The notes: a model not told the origin generated them from the sequence alone. 64,000 nt of DNA from Archangium violaceum (GCF_016887565.1 NZ_CP069396.1:10894001-10958000); one strand, 5' to 3'; numbered from the stretch's first letter, positions 26,104 through 35,790 are shown. Numbers and translations: made by a program.

Positions 26104-27072
26104 TCACAGCCCCGCCAGGAACTCGAGGAGCGCCGCGTTCACCTCCGCGGGGCGCTCCTGCTGGGTCCAGTGGCCGCATCCCGGAAGCATCAGGGTACGG
26201 CGCAGCCCGGGAACGTTCTGCCGCAGGGCATCGAGGGAGCCGGGCTGCATGGCCAGCACCGGCTCGCGCTCTCCCGCGATGAAGAGCGCCGGCTGCTCGA
26301 TACGCCTGTCATCCCACGCGCGAGACAACTCCCAGGTCGTATCCGCGCAGCGGTACCAGTTCAACCCGCCGCGGAAGCCCGTGCGCTCGTACTCGGCCGT
26401 GTAGAAGTCGAGGTCCTCCTGGGTGAGCCAGGACGGGAGCACTTCCGGCTGAAGCAGGTGCTCGAGCATGGTGCCGTTCCTGGGCCCTCCCGCCAGGCCC
26501 CGCAGCACCTGGAACGGCGGATCGCCCGAGAGCGAATAGAAGAAGCCGCGCAGGAACGTGCGCACGTTCGCATCCAGCTCGGCCTCGGCCTTGCCGGGCT
26601 GCTGGAAGTAGAGGAAGTAGAACCACTGGTCGCCGACAGCCTGCTTCAGGACCCGCGTCATCGGCATGGGTGCACGAGGTGTCCAAGGCACGCCCAGCAC
26701 GGCCACGGCGCGGAAGCGCTCGGGCCGCCACAGCGCCGCGTTCCAGGCCACCGGGCTGCCCCAGTCATGGCCCACCACCACGGCCTTGTCCACGCCGAGC
26801 GCGTCGAGCACGCCCACCATGTCTCCCACGTGGTGGAACTGCGTATAGGCATGCACCTCCGCTGGCGCCTGCGTCTGCCCGTAGCCTCGCATGTCCGGCG
26901 CCACCACCCTGTAGCCCGCCGCGGCCAGTGCCGGGAGTTGGTGGCGCCACGAGTACCAGCTCTCGGGGAAGCCGTGGCAGAGCAGCACGACGGGGCCCTT
27001 CTCGGGTCCCGCCTCCACGAGGTGCACCCGAAGACCCTTCGCATCGACGAAACGGTGGCGTAGCTCGGTCAT
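26104..27072 (-). CDS. Alpha/beta hydrolase, epoxide-hydrolase type
   Basis: The 322-residue protein shows the soluble epoxide hydrolase layout. The oxyanion motif is LLCHGFPESWYSWRHQL, then MRGYGQT, the nucleophile elbow VVVGHDWGSPVAWN with Asp rather than Ser, a helical cap with Tyr-rich WFYFLYFQQPG, the acid in LFIAGEREPV and the His in LPGCGHWTQQERP. Asp as nucleophile points to epoxide hydrolase or haloalkane dehalogenase chemistry, and the cap favours epoxide hydrolase. Start at ATG 27072 gives MTELRHRFVDAKGLRVH, as in homologues. No signal peptide. It is 73 bases downstream of the LysR gene on the same strand. Confidence 0.9.
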   Translation of the reverse strand: MTELRHRFVDAKGLRVHLVEAGPEKGPVVLLCHGFPESWYSWRHQLPALAAAGYRVVAPDMRGYGQTQAPAEVHAYTQFHHVGDMVGVLDALGVDKAVVVGHDWGSPVAWNAALWRPERFRAVAVLGVPWTPRAPMPMTRVLKQAVGDQWFYFLYFQQPGKAEAELDANVRTFLRGFFYSLSGDPPFQVLRGLAGGPRNGTMLEHLLQPEVLPSWLTQEDLDFYTAEYERTGFRGGLNWYRCADTTWELSRAWDDRRIEQPALFIAGEREPVLAMQPGSLDALRQNVPGLRRTLMLPGCGHWTQQERPAEVNAALLEFLAGL

Positions 27073-27145
27073 GCGGGGAAGTGCAGGCGGTGTCCACCCC
27101 ACTTGTCAACGCCAGACAAGAAGAGCTCATGCCGGTCCGACTGTT

Positions 27146-28057
27146 TCAATGCTTGCCATCCAGGAGCCAGTCGCGCACGGCGAGGAAGCGCGCCGTGGGA
27201 GCCGCGGCCCGGCGCCATGCGAGCCACAGCGTGCCTCGAGGGCGCCGCAGGGAGCGCCGGCCGGACTCCGGCGCGAGCGTCACCACCCTGCCCGCGCGCA
27301 CCGCGGACTCCACCAGGTAGTCGGGCAACACGGATAGACCCGCCCCCGCCTCCACCAGTGCCAGCATCTCGTCCAGGTTCGTGATGCGGCACACCACCCG
27401 CTCGGGGAGCGACTCCTTCGGACCGAAGGCCACCCGCCACCAGGGAGCGAGCATGGCCAGGTCGGAGTCGAACGCGATGAAGCGATGGGCCGCGAACTCT
27501 CGGGCGCTCCGGGGCGTTCCCCACCTTCGAAGGTAGGCGGGCGCGGCCACCGCCACGAACTCCTCCTGCGCCACGGGCCGCACCTCCAACCCCGTGGCCT
27601 CGGGTAACAGGCCCATGATGGCCAGATCCACTTCGCCCGACAGGAGCCGGCGCACGAGCAGGCTCGGCACGTCGAAGCGGACGCTCAGCCGCAGCTCCGG
27701 ATGGCGCTCCAGGAGCGCGGGCATGCGCGGGCGGAGCCAGAACCGGAAGAAGGGCCAGGGACCGCCCAGGGACACCTCGCCGCGCACGGCGCGTTGGGCC
27801 TCGGACGCCTCCTCGAGCGCCGCGTCCAGGGCGGGCAGGTGCTCCCTCAAGCGCTCGACGAGGGCCGCTCCCGCGGGGGTGAGCCGGGCCCGGCGCCCCA
27901 CCCGCTCGAAGAGCGCCACGCCCACGCGCCGCTCCAGCGCCTTGAGTTGCTGACCCACGGCGGAGGCCGTGATTCCCAACCGCGCGGCCGCGGCGGCATG
28001 GGTCCCCGCGCGGCTCACTTCCCAGAGCGTCCACAGTGCCTCGTGATTGCCAAGCAT
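27146..28057 (-). CDS. LysR-family transcriptional regulator
   Basis: The N-terminal winged helix is HEALWTLWEVSRAGTHAAAAARLGITASAVGQQLKALERRVG followed by FERVGRRARLTPAG. The effector domain runs from about residue 90 (GEVSLGGPWPFFRFWLRPRM, EVDLAIMGLLPE, LALVEAGAGLSVLPDYLVE-like). Length 303 is normal. It is divergent from the DJ-1/PfpI gene, and a 17-bp imperfect palindrome with the T-N11-A LysR pattern lies directly before its ATG. By the family rule it would control itself and the divergent gene, and possibly the hydrolase downstream. Confidence 0.92.
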   Translation of the reverse strand: MLGNHEALWTLWEVSRAGTHAAAAARLGITASAVGQQLKALERRVGVALFERVGRRARLTPAGAALVERLREHLPALDAALEEASEAQRAVRGEVSLGGPWPFFRFWLRPRMPALLERHPELRLSVRFDVPSLLVRRLLSGEVDLAIMGLLPEATGLEVRPVAQEEFVAVAAPAYLRRWGTPRSAREFAAHRFIAFDSDLAMLAPWWRVAFGPKESLPERVVCRITNLDEMLALVEAGAGLSVLPDYLVESAVRAGRVVTLAPESGRRSLRRPRGTLWLAWRRAAAPTARFLAVRDWLLDGKH

Positions 28058-28059
28058 GG

Positions 28060-28076
28060 CTTCACATTATGCGAAG
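28060..28076. promoter_or_regulatory. Putative LysR operator
   Basis: CTTCACATTATGCGAAG is a 17-bp inverted repeat with one mismatched pair. It contains TTC-N9-GAA, the T-N11-A core of LysR sites, and sits three bases from the lysR-like start codon in the 104-base divergent gap. Confidence 0.5.
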
Positions 28077-28161
28077 ACCCTCCTGGTTTTCTTGAGTCCG
28101 GGCGGGCGGTACTCCTTCGCCCATCGCCGCCACGCGCGGCGCTCACGAAGGAGCACACACC

Positions 28162-28854
28162 ATGAAGGCACTGACTGCCGTGAAGATCCTCCTGATCGTC
28201 ACCAGCCACTCGCAGTTCGGAAACACGGGAGAGCAGACGGGATTCTGGATGGAGGAGCTGGCGGCCCCCTACGAGGAGTTCACCCGGGCCGGCGCTCAGG
28301 TGGACATCGCCTCGCCTCTCGGAGGCAAGGCCCCGGCGGACCCTCGCAGCCAGAAGGAGGAGTCCGAGGCCACACGCGCCTTCCTCGCCGATGCCCAGGC
28401 GACGAAGAAGCTCGCGAACACGCTGGTGCTCGGGAAGGTGAAGGACACCTACGACGCCTACTTCGTGGTGGGCGGACACGGCGTGATGTGGGACCTGGCG
28501 ACGCACTCGCCGCTGCACCAGTTGCTGTCGGCGGCGTACGCGCGCGGCGCGGTGGTCTCGGCCGTCTGCCACGGACCGGCGGCGCTGGTGGGCGTCAAGG
28601 GTCCGGATGGCAAGCCGCTCGTGGCGGGCAAGCGCGTGGCGGCCTTCTCCAACGCGGAGGAAAAAGCCGCGAAGTTCGACACGATCGTTCCCTTCCCCCT
28701 GGAGACGCGGCTGCGGGAGCTGGGCGCCCGCTACGAGTCCGGCCCGCTGTGGGGCAGCTTCGTGGTACGCGACGGGCGGCTCGTCACCGGGCAGAACCCG
28801 GCGTCGTCGGCGGCCGCCGCGCGTGAAGTGCTCTCGGCTCTGCGCGAGAAGTAG
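28162..28854 (+). CDS. DJ-1/PfpI (class I glutamine amidotransferase-like) protein, Hsp31 type
   Basis: A 230-residue cytosolic protein with a DJ-1/PfpI fold. Key parts are LIVTSHSQFGNTGEQTGFWM (acidic residue of the active site), DIASPLGG, YFVVGGHGVMWDL, the nucleophile elbow VVSAVCHGPAAL with the reactive Cys, and LVAGKRVAAFSNAEEKAA. This arrangement matches Hsp31-like glyoxalase III/chaperone proteins that detoxify methylglyoxal. The ATG at 28162 has AAGGAG upstream. It is divergent from a LysR regulator. A detoxification role is inferred from the family. Confidence 0.88.
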   Translation: MKALTAVKILLIVTSHSQFGNTGEQTGFWMEELAAPYEEFTRAGAQVDIASPLGGKAPADPRSQKEESEATRAFLADAQATKKLANTLVLGKVKDTYDAYFVVGGHGVMWDLATHSPLHQLLSAAYARGAVVSAVCHGPAALVGVKGPDGKPLVAGKRVAAFSNAEEKAAKFDTIVPFPLETRLRELGARYESGPLWGSFVVRDGRLVTGQNPASSAAAAREVLSALREK

Positions 28855-29177
28855 CAGGACGCACGCTGAACCTCGTCGGCACGAGAGGGTTCGACTCAAG
28901 GCGGCGGGAATCGACCGCCGCATTCCGTCCCGTGCCTCTGGATGTCCACAAAACCGGGGCAGGCCTGTGCCCCTGGCCCATGAAAGAGCGCCCGCCCTCC
29001 CGCCAGCGGGGGTGGCATCCGTGGAGGGCATCCAGAGGCCCCGCTCGCGGGTTCGAACCGAGTGTTTCCGCACCAACACACGCTCCATGTGAGCCTGTGG
29101 ACTACCCGGCAGAGGATGCGCACCCTCGCTGTTATTGCGTCGACGAAGCCCGCCACTGCGTCACCGGTTCTCACCCG
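28855..29177. other. Intergenic stretch with no convincing gene
   Basis: This stretch lies between the DJ-1-like gene and the hybrid kinase. Frames on both strands are open but lack coding-like composition or recognisable motifs. It holds a 22-bp sequence (28943-28964) almost identical to one at 44607-44628, which looks like the end of a mobile element. Confidence 0.5.
28943..28964 (+). repeat. 22-bp dispersed repeat, copy 1 (possible mobile-element end)
   Basis: It begins TGTCCACAAAA and ends CGGGGCAGGC. It differs from 44607-44628 at one base. The TG start and length resemble insertion-sequence terminal repeats; no transposase is recognisable next to this copy. Confidence 0.5.
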
Positions 29178-32100
29178 ATGAGTCAGAGTCCCCCTGAATC
29201 CAAGGCGCCCACCGCCGCCACGGAAGTGCTCGCGGGCGGAGGGGAGATGGGCGCGCTCATGCGCGACATCGACTGGTCTCGCACGGAGCTCGGGCCCGTG
29301 GAGACGTGGCCCGCCTCCCTGCGCACCATGGTGGGCGTGGTGCTGGGCAGCAGATTCCCCATGCTGATGTGGTGGGGAGAGCGCATGGTCCAGGTCTACA
29401 ACGACGGCTACCGGCCCATCCTGGGGGACAAACACCCCGCGTCCATGGGCGCGCGGGGGGCGGACGTCTGGAAGGAGATCTGGTCCACCATCGGTCCCAT
29501 GGCCAAGGGCGTCCTCCGGGGCGGCCCGTCCACCTGGTCCGAGCACCTGCTGCTCATGCACCGCAAGGGATTCTTCGAGGAGGCCTACTTCACCTTCTCG
29601 TACAGCCCCATTCCCGACGACACCGGAGGGCGTGGGGGCGTGCTCGTCACCGTCCAGGAGACCACCAGCCAGGTCCTGGGCGAGCGGCGGCTGAACACCC
29701 TGCAGCGGGTGGCGGCCGACTCGTTCCAGGCCCGGAGCGTCGAGGAAGCCGCCCGGCTGGCGATGCGGGCGCTCGACGGCAACCCGAATGATCTACCCTT
29801 CGCGCTCCTGTACCTGTGCGACGCGGACGGTGGACACGCGTCGCTGGTGGCGACCCGAGGGCTCCGGGAGGAGCGCCTCTCCTCGCTCCCGCCCCTCCTG
29901 GACCTCGCCGCGGCCCAGGACGACTGGCCGTTGCACGAGGTGCTCGCGACACGCCGGCCCGTCCAGGTGGCGGCACTGCCCCAGCGCCTGCGCCTGGCGC
30001 TCGCGAGCGAGGACGCTCCGGCGCCCACCCGGGCCCAGGTGCTGCCCGTGGAGGGCGAGGCTGGCGGCGCCCTGGCGGGCTTTCTCATGGTCGGCCTCAG
30101 CCCCCGGCTCGAGCTCGACGACAAGTACCAGGGCTTCCTGCGGCTCGTGGCGGGGCACCTCTCCACGGCGCTCGCCCACGCGCGGGCCTACGCGGAGCAG
30201 AAGCAGCGCGCGGAGGCCCTCGCCGAGCTGGACCGGGCGAAGACGGCCTTCTTCAGCAACGTCAGCCACGAGTTCCGCACGCCCCTGACGCTGATGCTCG
30301 GACCGGTGGAGGACCTGCTGGCCAGGGGCCAGCTGCCGGACACGGCGCGCGAGGCGCTCGAGCTCGTCCACCGCAACGGCCTGCGCCTCTTCAAGCTCGT
30401 CAACACGCTCCTGGACTTCAGCCGCCTGGAGGCGGGCCGCGTCCAGGCCAGCTACCAGCCCACGGACCTCGCCGTCCTCACCGCGGGGCTCGCCAGCTCG
30501 TTCGACTCGGCCATGGCGAAGGCGGGGCTGCGCCTCGTGGTGGAGTGCGAGCCCCTGCCGGAGCCCATCTGGGTGGACCGGGAGATGTGGGAGAAGGTTG
30601 TCCTCAACCTCGTCTCCAACGCGTTCAAGTTCACCTTCGAGGGGGAGATCGCCGTGCGCCTGCGGTGGCGGGGTGACCACGTGGAGCTGTCCGTGCGCGA
30701 CACCGGCACGGGCATCCCTCCCGAGGAGCAGCCGCGCATCTTCGAGCGCTTCCACCAGGTGCGGGGCGCGCGGGGCCGCAACCATGAGGGCAGCGGCATT
30801 GGCCTCTCCCTGGTGCAGGAGCTCGTGAAGCTGCATGGCGGCACCGTGCGGGTGGACAGCGCGCCGGGCCAGGGCAGCACCTTCACCGTGTGCATTCCCA
30901 CCGGCTGCTCCCACCTGCCGCGCGAACGGCTCGACGCTCCGCGCACGCAGGCCTCGACGGGGCTCGGCGCAGCGCCCTTCGTCAACGAGGCCTCCAGCTG
31001 GCTCGCCACCCCTCCCCCGGTGCCCTCCGGCCCCACCGCCGCGCCGGAGGCTCCGCCCGCGCGAGCCCTGGCACCGGGCGGCCATATCCTGCTCGTCGAC
31101 GACAACGCGGACATGCGGGACTACGTGCGCCGCCTGTTGGAGACGCGCTTCACGGTCGACGCGGTGGCGGATGGGTTGGCGGCGCTCGCGGCGGTCGAGG
31201 CCCGGGTGCCGGACCTCGTCCTCTCGGATGTGATGATGCCGGGGCTGGACGGCCTGGAACTGCTGCGCGAGCTTCGGGCCAACCCCCGCACCTCGGCCAT
31301 TCCCATCATCCTCCTGTCCGCGCGAGCAGGCGAGGAGGCCACGGTGGAGGGCCTCCGGTCCGGAGCGGATGACTACCTCGTGAAGCCCTTCAGTGCCCGC
31401 GAGCTGCTGGCGCGCGTGGAAGGCGCCCTGCGTCTGGCGCGCGAGCGGGCCGAGCGCGAGCGGCTGGCCGTGGACCGCGCCGAGTTCGAGCAACACCTCA
31501 TCGGCATCGTCAGCCATGACCTGCGCAACCCGCTGGCCGCCATCTCCGTGTCGGCCGCGACGCTGCTGCGCGGAGCGGAAATGGAGGAGCGGCAGCGCAA
31601 GTCGCTCGGGCGCATCCTCACGTCGGCGGAGCGCGCCCACCGGATGATCCGGGATCTGCTCGACTTCACGAAGGCCCGCCTGGGTGGGGGCCTGCCCATC
31701 CAGCGCGTGCCGCTCGACTTCCACGCCCTCAGCCGGCAGGTGGTGGACGAGCTTCAGGCCTCACACCCCGAGCGCGTCATCCTGCTCGAGCAGCACGGCG
31801 ACGGACAGGCCGTCTGGGACGGAGACCGGATGGCGCAGGTCCTCATCAACCTCATTGGCAATGCCGTGCACTACAGCCCCCCGGGACCCCCGTCCGGGTG
31901 AAGACCCACGGGGAAGTGGAGGACGGGGTGTTCGAGGTCCACAACGAGGGAGCCCCCATCTCGGAGGAGCTCCTCCCCCGGCTCTTCCAGCCCATGCAGC
32001 GCGGGGAGACGGCGGGGGACAACGCGAGCCGCAACGTGGGGTTGGGGCTCTACATCGTGGACCACATCGTGCGGGCGCATGGCGGCAGCGTCGAGGTGCG

Positions 32101-32188
32101 TTCGCGGGAGGGAGAGGGGACGACCTTCCGGGTGCGCCTGCCACGCGGGGACTTCGAGCCCGCCGCCCAGGAGAACGCGCGGCCTTGA
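29178..32188 (+). pseudogene. Hybrid sensor histidine kinase with a one-base frameshift
   Basis: Domains in order are PAS-like (about 35-160), GAF-like (about 175-330), HisKA (FFSNVSHEFRTPLTLMLGP), HATPase (VVLNLVSNAFKFT, DTGTGIPPEEQ, GSGIGLSLVQELV), receiver (HILLVDDNADM, phospho-Asp in LVLSDVMMPGLDG, YLVKPFSA) and a second HisKA (LIGIVSHDLRNPLAAISV). The last HATPase begins (VLINLIGNAVHYSPPG) and hits TGA at 31899-31901. The rest (VKTHGEVEDGVFEVHNEGAP, NVGLGLYIVDHIVRAHGG) lies one frame over and ends at 32188. A single base is missing near the C6G3 run at 31877-31885. The first kinase unit and receiver remain intact, so a truncated product may still act. Sequencing error is possible. Confidence 0.85.
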
Positions 32189-32189
32189 G

Positions 32190-32954
32190 CTAGAACCCCA
32201 GCCGCTCCCCCAGGTAGTGGTCGAGCTGCCGGTACCAGGTGGGCCAGTCGTGGGGCATGTCGTGGCCCCAGATGTCCAGGTTGTGGGGGATGCCACGCTG
32301 GTGCAACAGGTGGCTGAGGTGCTCGGAATACCCGGGGTTCTCCCACGCGCCGCGGCTCGTCACCAGGTGGATCTGGCTGTGGTGCCGCAGGAGGTCCATC
32401 CCAGACCCCTCGGGCAGATTGGGAACGTAGGAGACGGGGTTGTTGAAGTAGACCTCGTCGCTCCAGTAGCCGTGGAGGAACTCCGGCTGGAGGTCGTAGA
32501 AGCCGCCCAGCCCGAGCAGCAGTTCGAACTGGTCCGGGCGCCGGAAGAAGGCGTTGGCGGCGTGGAAGGCTCCGAAGCTGGCTCCCACCGCGCCAATGCG
32601 TGCGTGGTCGTTCCCCAGGCAGCGGCGGATATGCGGGACGACTTCCTGCTCGACATAGTCCGAGTAGCGCACCTGGTTGTGGGCCTTCTCGTGGATGGGC
32701 ATGCCAGGGTTCATCCACGCCCAGGGATTGATGCTGTTGATGCTGAAGATCTGCACCCGGCCGGCGAACAGGTGGTGCGCGACGGACTGGATGAGCCCCA
32801 TGCGCTCGGCCTCGAGGAAGTCGCCTCCGGCGGTGGGGAAGAGCAACAGGGCCGGGCCCCAGTGGCCATAGCGCACGATGGGCATGTCCATGCCCACCCG
32901 GGGGCTGAACCAACCGAAGAGCTCACGACGCAGATTCGGATCGACGTTCGACAT
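32190..32954 (-). CDS. Esterase-D-like alpha/beta hydrolase
   Basis: The 254-residue protein matches the putative esterase family (PF00756). A conserved N-terminal part WFSPRVGMDMPIVRYGHWGP is followed by LLLFPTAGGDFLE, the nucleophile elbow IGAVGASFGAFHAANAFFRR and the catalytic His in IWGHDMPHDWPTWYRQLDHY. No signal peptide, so cytosolic. The substrate is unknown; close relatives are often annotated only as esterases. It converges on the broken kinase gene with one base between stops and stands alone. Confidence 0.85.
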   Translation of the reverse strand: MSNVDPNLRRELFGWFSPRVGMDMPIVRYGHWGPALLLFPTAGGDFLEAERMGLIQSVAHHLFAGRVQIFSINSINPWAWMNPGMPIHEKAHNQVRYSDYVEQEVVPHIRRCLGNDHARIGAVGASFGAFHAANAFFRRPDQFELLLGLGGFYDLQPEFLHGYWSDEVYFNNPVSYVPNLPEGSGMDLLRHHSQIHLVTSRGAWENPGYSEHLSHLLHQRGIPHNLDIWGHDMPHDWPTWYRQLDHYLGERLGF

Positions 32955-33044
32955 GAGGGGCAGATTCCAGAAGAACCTCCGGGCTGTAAAGGCGATTCAT
33001 TGGGAACCGCCCCTCTCGGTCGGCGCGACCAGGCTCCCGCCGCG

Positions 33045-33848
33045 CTACGCGGCGATGGCCACCGGCAGGGTGGCGATGTATCCCGCCGTGGTGCTGCCCG
33101 TGACGCTCGCCATCTGGAGGGTCGTTCCGTCCCTGAAGACGTTGTCCTGGGCGTAGCTCATCCTGGAGAGGTTGCTCGCGCTCGTGGAGTACCCGGTGGT
33201 GGCGTACACCGTCTTGCACGCGTCCACCGGCAGGGCGAGCTGCGAGGTCTTCAGCTTGTTCGCGGCCGAGGTGGCCTTCGCGAGGCTGGGGTAGACCTCG
33301 AAATGGATGTGAGGCATTCGTCCGGCGTAACAACCGGGGAAGATGGTGGTGAAGGTCGCCACCCCGCTGCTGTCCGTCGCCTGCACGCCACGCAGGTAGT
33401 TCTGGGCGGGGAGGTCATACATCGAGTACTTGCCGTCACGATCGCAATGCCAGAGGTAGATGGCATATCCCGACAGGGGAGCGCAGCTGCGCGTGCTGCT
33501 CACCAGGGTGAGCTTGAGCGTGAGCACGATGCCCGCCGCGGTGCCGGTCGCACTGCCGATGCTGGAGCGGATGTCACTGCGTACGATGCCCGACAACGCG
33601 AGCGCGTTGGGCCCGTTGGAACCATCACCCGGGTACGGCCCCTGCGTCTCCTCCGGGATTGTCGAGCAGGTGGCCAGCGCGTCGGTGCCGACACCCTCGG
33701 TGCCGATGCCCTCCGTGCCAACGCCACAACCCACCAGGAGCGTGGCACCCGCCATCCACTGCAAGAGTTGTCTGCGGTCCTGTCGCAGCGCCAGGACTCT
33801 CAGATCGTGCTGGAGACCTTTATCGTGACTGTGGTTGTCGCTACTCAT
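33045..33848 (-). CDS. Exported intradiol ring-cleavage dioxygenase-like protein
   Basis: The C-terminal 190 residues match the intradiol dioxygenase fold (catechol and protocatechuate dioxygenases): PEETQGPYPGDGSNG, LSGYAIYLWHCDRDGKYSMY, NYLRGVQATDSSGVATFTTI and the iron-binding block FPGCYAGRMPHIHFEVY with Tyr, Arg and two His. The N-terminus has RRQLLQWMAGATLLVGCGVG, which combines a Tat-like twin Arg with a lipobox Cys, and a short GTEG-repeat linker, so the enzyme is probably exported and lipid-anchored. Exported family members are poorly characterised, so aromatic substrate use is only inferred. It is divergent from the AidB-like gene. Confidence 0.85.
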   Translation of the reverse strand: MSSDNHSHDKGLQHDLRVLALRQDRRQLLQWMAGATLLVGCGVGTEGIGTEGVGTDALATCSTIPEETQGPYPGDGSNGPNALALSGIVRSDIRSSIGSATGTAAGIVLTLKLTLVSSTRSCAPLSGYAIYLWHCDRDGKYSMYDLPAQNYLRGVQATDSSGVATFTTIFPGCYAGRMPHIHFEVYPSLAKATSAANKLKTSQLALPVDACKTVYATTGYSTSASNLSRMSYAQDNVFRDGTTLQMASVTGSTTAGYIATLPVAIAA

Positions 33849-34060
33849 GTCGCCTCCCTGTGAAGAGGCGGACGAGAGTAGGGGGCATTTCTTAAGAACG
33901 TCTTAAGCCGACAAACACATTAATTCAACTTTATTTGAAAAATCCGCTTTCCGTGCAAGGTGGCCCGGTCCACGGCCCTCCCCTGCCTCCTCCCAGGGCC
34001 CGTGCACCGGGCTCGAGCCGAGGGTGCCCGTCGGCCTCCGCTATTTGATAGGAAACCCCC
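33849..34060. promoter_or_regulatory. AT-rich divergent promoter region
   Basis: The 212-base gap between divergent genes contains an AT-rich block (about 33885-33950) unusual for this genome. It holds two CTTAAG sites (33891-33896 and 33902-33907) and TTGAAT on the minus strand, 17 bases from TAAGAC. These could be promoter elements for the dioxygenase-like gene; nothing more definite can be read. Confidence 0.3.
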
Positions 34061-35743
34061 ATGACCGAACACCGCTCCATCGCCGAAGGCTTCATCACGC
34101 ACCAGGTCACCAACCAGGCCCCGCCGCTCACCTATGACGCCTGGGCGACCGATACGGTGTTGCGTGAAGCCGTGACCCGGGAAGGGGGCGCCTGGGCGGA
34201 AGCCGAGCTCGCGAAGTACGGTCCCCTCGTGGGCGGTGAGATGATGCAGCTCGGGTTCGTCGCCAACGAGAACAAGCCGAAGCTCAGGACGTTCGACCGG
34301 TACGGCAACCGCCTGGACGAGGTGGAGTTCCATCCCGCCTACCACCGCCTCATGGAGCTGGCCATCGCCCATGGCGTGCCGAACTTCTCCTGGCGCCACG
34401 AGGACAGGCCCGGTGCACACGTGGCCCGCATGGCGCTGTTCTATCTGCACAACCAGGCCGATCAGGGCACGAGCTGCCCCCTGACGATGACGTACGCCAG
34501 CGTGCCCGCGCTGCGCCGCCAGCCCGAGCTCGCCCGGGAATGGCTGCCACGCGTGAGCTCGGCCACCTATGACTCGCGGTTCATCCCCGCGGCCCAGAAG
34601 CGGGGTGCCACCCTCGGCATGGGCATGACCGAGAAGCAGGGCGGCTCGGATGTGCGGACGAACACCACGCGCGCCCATCAGCTCGGGAGCCGGGGGCCCG
34701 GGCAGCCCTATGCGCTCGTCGGCCACAAGTGGTTCTTCTCGGCCCCCATGAGCGACGCGTTCCTCGTGCTCGCGCAGGCCGAGGGGGGATTGTCGTGCTT
34801 CCTGCTGCCGCGCTTCACGCCGGACGGCGAGCGCAATGCCATCCGCATCCAGCGCCTCAAGGACAAGCTCGGGGACTGGAGCAACGCCAGCTCCGAGGTC
34901 GAGTTCCACGGCGCCACCGCCTGGATGGTGGGCGAGGAGGGCCGCGGCATCGCCACCATTCTCGAGATGGTGGCCCTGACGCGCCAGGACTGCATGATCG
35001 GTTCGAGCGGTCAGATGCGCCAGGCGCTCGTGCAGGCCATCCACCATGCACGGCACCGCAAGACCTTCGGCAAGTGGCTGAGCGAGCAACCGCTGATGCT
35101 CAATGTGCTCGCCGACCTGGCGCTCGAATCGGAAGCGCATACCGTGCTCACCGCGCGCGTGGCCCGGGCCGTGGATGCGAGCCACCGGGATGCCCGGGAA
35201 GCGGCCTTTGGCCGTATCGCCACGGCCATCGGCAAGTACTGGGTGTGCAAGCGCGCTCCCGCCTTCATCAACGAAGCGCAGGAGTGCCTCGGCGGTGTCG
35301 GCTATGTCGAGGAGTCGAATCTCGCGCGGCTGTACCGGCAGGCCCCGCTCAACTCCATCTGGGAAGGCAGCGGCAACATCCAGTGTCTGGACATGCTGCG
35401 CGCGGCCACGCGCGAGCCGGCCAGCCGCGATGCCCTGTTCGAGGAGCTCCTCGCCGCCCGGGGTGGTCATCCGGCGCTCGACGCCGAGGCCGCGCGCCTG
35501 ACCAGGGAGTTCGACGACCTGAGCACGCTCGAGTCGCGCTCGCGGTTCATCGTCGAGCGGCTCGCGTTGGCGCTGCAAGCCTCCCTCCTCATCCGCGCTG
35601 GCAACACCCAGGTCGCGGACACCTTCTGCGAGTCACGTCTGGCCGGTGCACACGGACAGACGTTCGGCACGCTCCCGGCCCACGCCCCGATGCATGCGCT
35701 CATCCAGCGCGCCTTCGCGGAAGGAGCCGAGACCCCTCGGTGA
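34061..35743 (+). CDS. AidB-like acyl-CoA dehydrogenase
   Basis: A 560-residue flavoprotein of the AidB branch of acyl-CoA dehydrogenases. Motifs are LTMTYASVPALRR, LGMGMTEKQGGSDVRTNTT (FAD binding), YALVGHKWFFSAPMSDAFLV, FGKWLSEQPLMLNVLADL and the C-terminal signature LNSIWEGSGNIQCLDMLRA. AidB proteins bind DNA and FAD and are induced by alkylation or acid stress in E. coli, although true acyl-CoA activity is weak. Length is normal for AidB (about 540) and longer than standard acyl-CoA dehydrogenases. ATG at 34061 follows AGGAAA. The gene is monocistronic. Confidence 0.93.
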   Translation: MTEHRSIAEGFITHQVTNQAPPLTYDAWATDTVLREAVTREGGAWAEAELAKYGPLVGGEMMQLGFVANENKPKLRTFDRYGNRLDEVEFHPAYHRLMELAIAHGVPNFSWRHEDRPGAHVARMALFYLHNQADQGTSCPLTMTYASVPALRRQPELAREWLPRVSSATYDSRFIPAAQKRGATLGMGMTEKQGGSDVRTNTTRAHQLGSRGPGQPYALVGHKWFFSAPMSDAFLVLAQAEGGLSCFLLPRFTPDGERNAIRIQRLKDKLGDWSNASSEVEFHGATAWMVGEEGRGIATILEMVALTRQDCMIGSSGQMRQALVQAIHHARHRKTFGKWLSEQPLMLNVLADLALESEAHTVLTARVARAVDASHRDAREAAFGRIATAIGKYWVCKRAPAFINEAQECLGGVGYVEESNLARLYRQAPLNSIWEGSGNIQCLDMLRAATREPASRDALFEELLAARGGHPALDAEAARLTREFDDLSTLESRSRFIVERLALALQASLLIRAGNTQVADTFCESRLAGAHGQTFGTLPAHAPMHALIQRAFAEGAETPR

Positions 35744-35766
35744 GTGGTGGCCTTCCATCCGAGGTC

Positions 35767-35782
35767 GCCGCGCCAACGCGGC
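35767..35782. terminator. Possible terminator hairpin
   Basis: GCCGCG-CCAA-CGCGGC forms a 6-bp stem with a tetraloop between the convergent stops at 35743 and 35791. No T-tract. Confidence 0.4.
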
Positions 35783-35790
35783 GGCTCGGC

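Noticed and set aside
29040-29070. GGTTCGAACC resembling a tRNA T-arm
   Set aside because: The flanking stems do not pair on either strand and no acceptor, D or anticodon arm can be drawn around it.
29793-31724. Long minus-strand frame opposite the hybrid kinase
   Set aside because: No recognisable motifs, while the plus strand has complete kinase and receiver signatures.
32079-33863. Long plus-strand frame across the esterase and dioxygenase genes
   Set aside because: It spans two genes and their gap on the opposite strand and has no domain signature.
33891-33907. Two CTTAAG hexamers as an operator
   Set aside because: Each is only a 6-bp self-palindrome in an AT-rich promoter gap, and no regulator gene is adjacent; kept only as part of the promoter region.
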